From assembly GCF_900176515.1 (NCBI RefSeq), contig NZ_FWXV01000008.1:186001-250000 (forward strand): DNA of 64,000 nt. Reading direction: 5' to 3'. A program made the position numbers and the translations under genes. Below, piece after piece: positions 60,619 through 64,000 of this stretch; within the stretch, counting starts at the first letter, position 1; each line of letters starts with the position of its first letter. The notes under the pieces are model-generated. The model saw nothing but the letters and a program-made list of their open reading frames with translations, searched no databases and was not told the origin of the DNA. Origin of the DNA: Kibdelosporangium aridum (GTDB taxonomy: Bacteria > Actinomycetota > Actinomycetes > Mycobacteriales > Pseudonocardiaceae).

Positions 60619-61173
60619 TCAGCCGCTCTGTGCGCACTTTTCCCAAGCGGCAACGGCTTGTTCGAGGTGGTGGCGGAGGACCGGCTGGGCCTTGACGGCC
60701 ACTTGCTTCACATCGGGTTGCTGCCCAAGCAGAATCTCCTGCTCACCAAGCGCAAGAGCCTGGACGTGAGTGATGATCGCGAACCGCAACCAAGCCATGT
60801 CGAAATCGCGCCCGCTTCGCCGCGCGAGGTCACTGAGCTCCGCGGCCTGCTCAGCGCTCGGAGCTTGCGGCAGCGGCACACCGTATCGGGTGGCAACCGC
60901 GGTCACCTCGGCATCGAGTGCGAGATGATGCGTGATCAGCATCGCGCCGAGTTCGCGCACCTGAGGGCATTCACCCTTCTGCACCGCCAAGTTGCCCGCG
61001 ATGATCTCGGTGAGGTTGTTCTGGTGCGACCGCTCCAGGAACACTCGGTCCTGTTGGGACAGTTGGCGAACGCCCACGGAAACCGCTTGGGGGTCCACCG
61101 CGTGCGCGGCAGGGCTGACCAATGTCAACGCACCACACAGCCCCAGGGCTGCCAGGACGGAAAGGACCCGCAT
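60619..61173 (-). CDS. Secreted DUF4142 (ferritin-like fold) protein
   Basis: The protein has 184 residues, with a signal peptide ending in PAAHAVD. The mature part is helical with the DUF4142 pattern: QDRVFLERSHQNNLTEIIAG, VRELGAMLITHHLALDAEV and PVLRHHLEQAVAAWEKC. AGGAGG before ATG 61173 fixes the start; the longer frame to 61236 has no signal at its N-terminus. The function of the family is poorly known; it resembles four-helix ferritin-like proteins. Confidence 0.82.
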   Translation of the reverse strand: MRVLSVLAALGLCGALTLVSPAAHAVDPQAVSVGVRQLSQQDRVFLERSHQNNLTEIIAGNLAVQKGECPQVRELGAMLITHHLALDAEVTAVATRYGVPLPQAPSAEQAAELSDLARRSGRDFDMAWLRFAIITHVQALALGEQEILLGQQPDVKQVAVKAQPVLRHHLEQAVAAWEKCAQSG

Positions 61174-61306
61174 AAGTCCTCCTTGTGTCGGGTTCCATAC
61201 GTCCTGAGCGTGCCGAAACCTTGACCTGCCAAGCAATCCGAGAAACGAACGATGTCATCCATGCGCAGCTCGCCGAGGAGTCCACATGAGACGGAACGGT
61301 GGACGT

Positions 61307-62032
61307 CTACGTGATCTGGGGTGGGCCGGCGTCGACGATCTTGAGCGACAGGTCCAGCGGGTCGAAGTGGATCAAGGACTCCATCCACCAGGTCATGCCG
61401 GCCTGGTGCAGTCCCCGCACGTCGACCGTGATGGGTTCTTCCCATGCGTGGCTGGCGTTTCCGGCGACGGCGACGGCGAAGGGCCGGTCACCGACGAGCC
61501 CGGTTTCGTGTACTGAAGCGAGAATGGTGGTCAGCTCGTCCGGTGTGAGTCGGTGGCTGTCGGGGTTGGGGAATATCCCGTCGCTGCCCGCTGCGCGGCG
61601 CAGTACCTGCGGCTTGGTCGTCGAACAGCCGACCCAGACAGGGATGCGTTGTGGCTCAGGCGTTGTCTGCGCAAGCCGGACCTGGTAGTGCTCACCGGCG
61701 TGTTCGACAGCTTCGCCAGACCACATCGTCCGCACGATCGCCAGACCTTCGTCGTACATCGCGGCACGGGTGCGTAGCTCAGCCGGTTCGCCGAACCGGC
61801 TGAAATCTCCGGACTCGTCCGAACCGAGACCGGTGCCCAGCACGAACCGCCCGCCCGACAACCGGCTGAGCGTCGCCGCGTGCCGTCCGACCACCCAAGG
61901 GCGTCGGCGGGCCAGCGGCGTGACCATCGTGCCGAACTGGATCCGTTGCGTCGCTTGGGCTATCGCGCCCAGTGTGGTCCACGGGTCCACAATCGGCATG
62001 GCCGCGGTGACGACGTGGTCCCACAGGAACAC
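61307..62032 (-). pseudogene. N-terminally truncated LLM-class flavin-dependent oxidoreductase
   Basis: The remaining 241 residues match the luciferase-like F420/FMN oxidoreductase family (FLWDHVVTAAMPIVDPWTTL, TMVTPLARRRPW, GTGLGSDES, PVWVGCSTTKPQ). Upstream, the in-frame codons still spell AENAGWDGVFLWDH, but a TGA lies directly before them. The first beta-strand and helix of the barrel, about 30 residues, are missing and not found in another frame. GTG 62032 is the only nearby start. A truncated remnant is most likely; 62033-62283 shows no convincing gene. Confidence 0.65.
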
Positions 62033-62283
62033 TCCATCCCAGCCCGCGTTCTCCGCTCAGCCAAGTGTGTTGCTTGCCCACCATTGGGTATTCGTTGGCT
62101 GAAGCGTCCGGCTGGCCGGGAGGTATGGCCGTGACGCTTGGCCTCGTGAGATCGCGGATCTCGCGGGCCTTGACCGAGTCGACGCCAACGTCGGGAGCAG
62201 CTATGCCTTGGGTCCACAGACATCGCCGCCGGTTACCGGGAAGTTTGTTTCGCAGTACTGTTGTCCGGAGCCATTACCGCAGT

Positions 62284-62577
62284 TCAGCTGGGCGGTTCCC
62301 GATCTTCGCCATCGTCGCGGCCATCGCGGTGATCGTGTTGCTGATCGTGATCTTCTGACTCGGCCCTCGCTTCTTGGCGTCCCGGGCGAGAGAGGAACAG
62401 CGACTCCAAGACGGCGGGCACGTGCTTGACGTCGGCCTTGTTCAGGGCTTTGAGCCCCAGTATCAGCTGCACCACAGATGGTGCCAGCAGGGTGGCGATC
62501 CATACCGGCCATGGCGCGCCCGCCAGGGCGCTGACAGCCAAGGCCGGCCAGCTCACGCCCGCGATTACCTTCGTCAT
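62284..62577 (-). CDS. Small membrane protein of unknown function
   Basis: The protein has 97 residues. Two hydrophobic stretches (VSWPALAVSALAGAPWPVWI and ATLLAPSVVQLILGL) are followed by KALNKADVKHVP and a highly charged His/Asp/Arg tail. The ribosome-binding site is weak (GGCGG). It is divergent from the STAND gene. The tail may be an artefact of sequence that encodes a hydrophobic run on the other strand. Confidence 0.45.
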   Translation of the reverse strand: MTKVIAGVSWPALAVSALAGAPWPVWIATLLAPSVVQLILGLKALNKADVKHVPAVLESLFLSRPGRQEARAESEDHDQQHDHRDGRDDGEDREPPS

Positions 62578-62651
62578 ACCGCCGAATCTCGATGATCTGC
62601 GAGGATCCTGGTGTGTCCGGGAGAGCTCAGGGACATTTCCGGGAGGCGGAC

Positions 62652-64000
62652 GTGGCCGATTCGCACGAGAAGAAGGCGACCGCTCGCCCGGCCGAGGCTC
62701 GGCGCTTAGGGGAGTTGCTTCGCGACAAGCACCGTCGTTCCAGGCTCGTCACCCAGGTCGCGCTGGCCGCCGCGGCTCAAGTGAGCGACAGGGTGGTGTC
62801 CGACTTGTTCACCGCCGCAAGACCGGTCCCGTTGCCCACCGTCCTCGGTATCGCCAGGAAGCTCGGCGACGCCCCGGAATGGCTCCAAGAGGTCGAAGAG
62901 CAGTGGCACAGGGCCAACAGAGCTTGGCGAGGGGACTTACCAGCCCCGGAGATCTCAGGAACGCGGCGGCGGCGCTTCGGCGCTGTGCCACCGCGGGCCG
63001 GTGCGTTCCAGCGGCGTGCCGTCAGCGAAGTCCTGACTCGTGTGACTGTCCTGACCGGGCTGGGTGGAGTAGGCAAAACCCAGGTGGCCGCCGACCATGC
63101 CCATGCGCAGTGGGATGGCGAAAAGATCGACTTGCTGATGTGGATCTCTGCACGCACCCGTGCCGCTGTCGTGGACGGCTTCGCCGAGGTCGCACAGGAC
63201 CTACTCGGCCATGACCCCGCCGATGGCGGCAAGGCGTGCGACCGGTTGCTGGCGTGGCTGGCCGAAACCGCCAAGCGATGGCTCGTTGTGCTCGACGATC
63301 TGCAATCCCCGGCTGTGCTGAACGGATTGTGGCCGCCGTACTCGGCCACCGGTCAGGTCGTGATCACGACGCGCTGCCGCGACGCCGCCCTGCAAGGACA
63401 TCGGCGCCGGATTGTCGACGTCGAACTGTTCACCGATGCCGAAGCGCTGACCTACCTGATCGAGAAGCTCCCGGCCCGTGCAGGCAGCGGGTCCACGGAG
63501 CTGGCAGGCCTGGCCAAGGAGCTCGGAAATCTGCCGCTGGCGCTGGCGCAGGCCGCCGCGTACCTGATCAACAAGCCGCTGCTCAGCTGCGCCGGCTATC
63601 GCGCCAAACTGGCAGATCGCCGCATCACGCTCCGGGAGTTGCTGCCCCGGGAGGAGGAACTGCCCGACGAGTACGCGCAATCGGTGGCCGCCACGTGGTC
63701 GTTGTCCATCGATGCCGCGGACGAGCTCGACCCTCTGGGGGTGGCGCGCCCGATCATGGAACTGGCATCGCTGTTGGATCCCGCTGGCATCCCGACTGCC
63801 GTCTTCGCCACCGAAGCCGTGGCCAACTACCTCGACAACCGTCTGGACCGGGAGATCACAGCCGAGGACGCCACGAGTGGTCTGGAGTGCCTCCAGCGGT
63901 TCAGCCTGCTCACTCTTGACCTCGACGAGCCTCAACGCGCCGTCCGTGTGCACGCCCTGGTGCAACGTGCTGTCCGTGAATGCCTTGCGGGCCAACGGTT
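62652..64000 (+). CDS. STAND-class (NB-ARC) NTPase, C-terminus beyond window
   Basis: At least 449 residues, starting GTG 62652 behind GGGAGG (62641-62646). An N-terminal helical, HTH-like region (about 18-75: EARRLGELLRDKHRRSRLVT, DRVVSDLFTAARPVPLPTVL) is followed by an NB-ARC domain: P-loop TGLGGVGKTQ near 134-143, Walker B KRWLVVLDDL, sensor VVITTR and LGNLPLALAQAAAYL. A winged-helix region follows, and sensor repeats such as TPR would be expected past the edge. STAND proteins act as signal switches, in actinomycetes often as regulators or in antiphage defence. Which applies here depends on the missing C-terminus. Confidence 0.85.
   Translation, partial: MADSHEKKATARPAEARRLGELLRDKHRRSRLVTQVALAAAAQVSDRVVSDLFTAARPVPLPTVLGIARKLGDAPEWLQEVEEQWHRANRAWRGDLPAPEISGTRRRRFGAVPPRAGAFQRRAVSEVLTRVTVLTGLGGVGKTQVAADHAHAQWDGEKIDLLMWISARTRAAVVDGFAEVAQDLLGHDPADGGKACDRLLAWLAETAKRWLVVLDDLQSPAVLNGLWPPYSATGQVVITTRCRDAALQGHRRRIVDVELFTDAEALTYLIEKLPARAGSGSTELAGLAKELGNLPLALAQAAAYLINKPLLSCAGYRAKLADRRITLRELLPREEELPDEYAQSVAATWSLSIDAADELDPLGVARPIMELASLLDPAGIPTAVFATEAVANYLDNRLDREITAEDATSGLECLQRFSLLTLDLDEPQRAVRVHALVQRAVRECLAGQR

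Noticed and set aside
62105..62358. A short plus-strand frame ending in a hydrophobic helix (FAIVAAIAVIVLLIVIF)
   Set aside because: Its N-terminal two-thirds is Arg/Ser-rich without character, and it overlaps the end of the minus-strand gene at 62284. It could be a tiny membrane protein, but I cannot support it.
1..64000. Search by eye for tRNA, rRNA, CRISPR arrays, complete insertion sequences and attachment sites
   Set aside because: None seen. No transposase, integrase or tRNA-like cloverleaf was recognised in any frame or gap.

Overview
The window is high-GC actinobacterial DNA: strong GC bias at third codon positions, many GTG starts, ATGA/GTGA gene overlaps, lipoprotein-anchored sugar importers without their own ATPase, Tat and Sec exported enzymes carrying ricin-type trefoil modules, and LacI operators of the CebR type. 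This fits a plant-biomass-degrading filamentous actinomycete. A Pseudonocardiales genus such as Lentzea or Saccharothrix is my guess from gene style only.

Region 1 (1-4768): a LacI regulator, cut by the left edge, faces an importer operon (binding lipoprotein, two permeases) that ends with a signal-less GH68 fructan/sucrose enzyme. Region 2 (4774-17104): a GntR/FadR regulator and a divergent operon: binding lipoprotein, two permeases, an unclassified cytoplasmic enzyme, a secreted beta-helix protein with a ricin module, and a 1152-residue secreted ThuA + PQQ-type sugar dehydrogenase + PKD + CBM6 + ricin protein. A long perfect hairpin closes it. The first permease gene is preceded by a repetitive 264-bp insert flanked by a 17-bp direct repeat.

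Region 3 (17123-25133): TetR, an MFS protein of the FptX/YbtX siderophore type, a 1026-residue protein joining a complete drug-type MFS transporter to a complete ABC half-exporter, a second ABC half-exporter and a P450. The promoter carries a Fur/Zur-like box in its spacer and a perfect TetR palindrome just after its -10. I read this as a candidate metallophore export/uptake operon. It is the most unusual system in the window.

Region 4 (25172-40658, minus strand): nine close-packed codirectional genes behind one CebR-type operator: GH10 xylanase, GH54 and GH62 arabinofuranosidases, GH27, GH29, a PQQ-type sugar dehydrogenase, ThuA-DUF1080, and two tandem esterases, one of them frameshifted. 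Region 5 (40703-48527): a GH-A clan glycosidase, a LacI regulator and an importer operon ending in a GH63-like glycosidase, tied together by three copies of TCGAACCGGTTCGA. Region 6 (48611-55974): two GH9 cellulases, each with the same CebR-type operator, around a secreted PHP-domain protein whose gene is GTGA-coupled to a gene of unknown function.

Region 7 (55999-64000) is mixed: TetR and P450 divergent from a SnoaL-like gene across a doubled TetR operator, a PucR-type regulator, two small secreted proteins, a truncated luciferase-like oxidoreductase, a small membrane protein, and a STAND (NB-ARC) NTPase running off the right edge.

Twelve secreted proteins between 11186 and 42526 (one of them frameshifted) share ricin-type trefoil modules, while the two GH9 cellulases use CBM4/9, CBM2 or CBM3. 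No tRNA, rRNA, CRISPR array or complete insertion sequence was seen, and no stretch over 300 bases lacks a gene.
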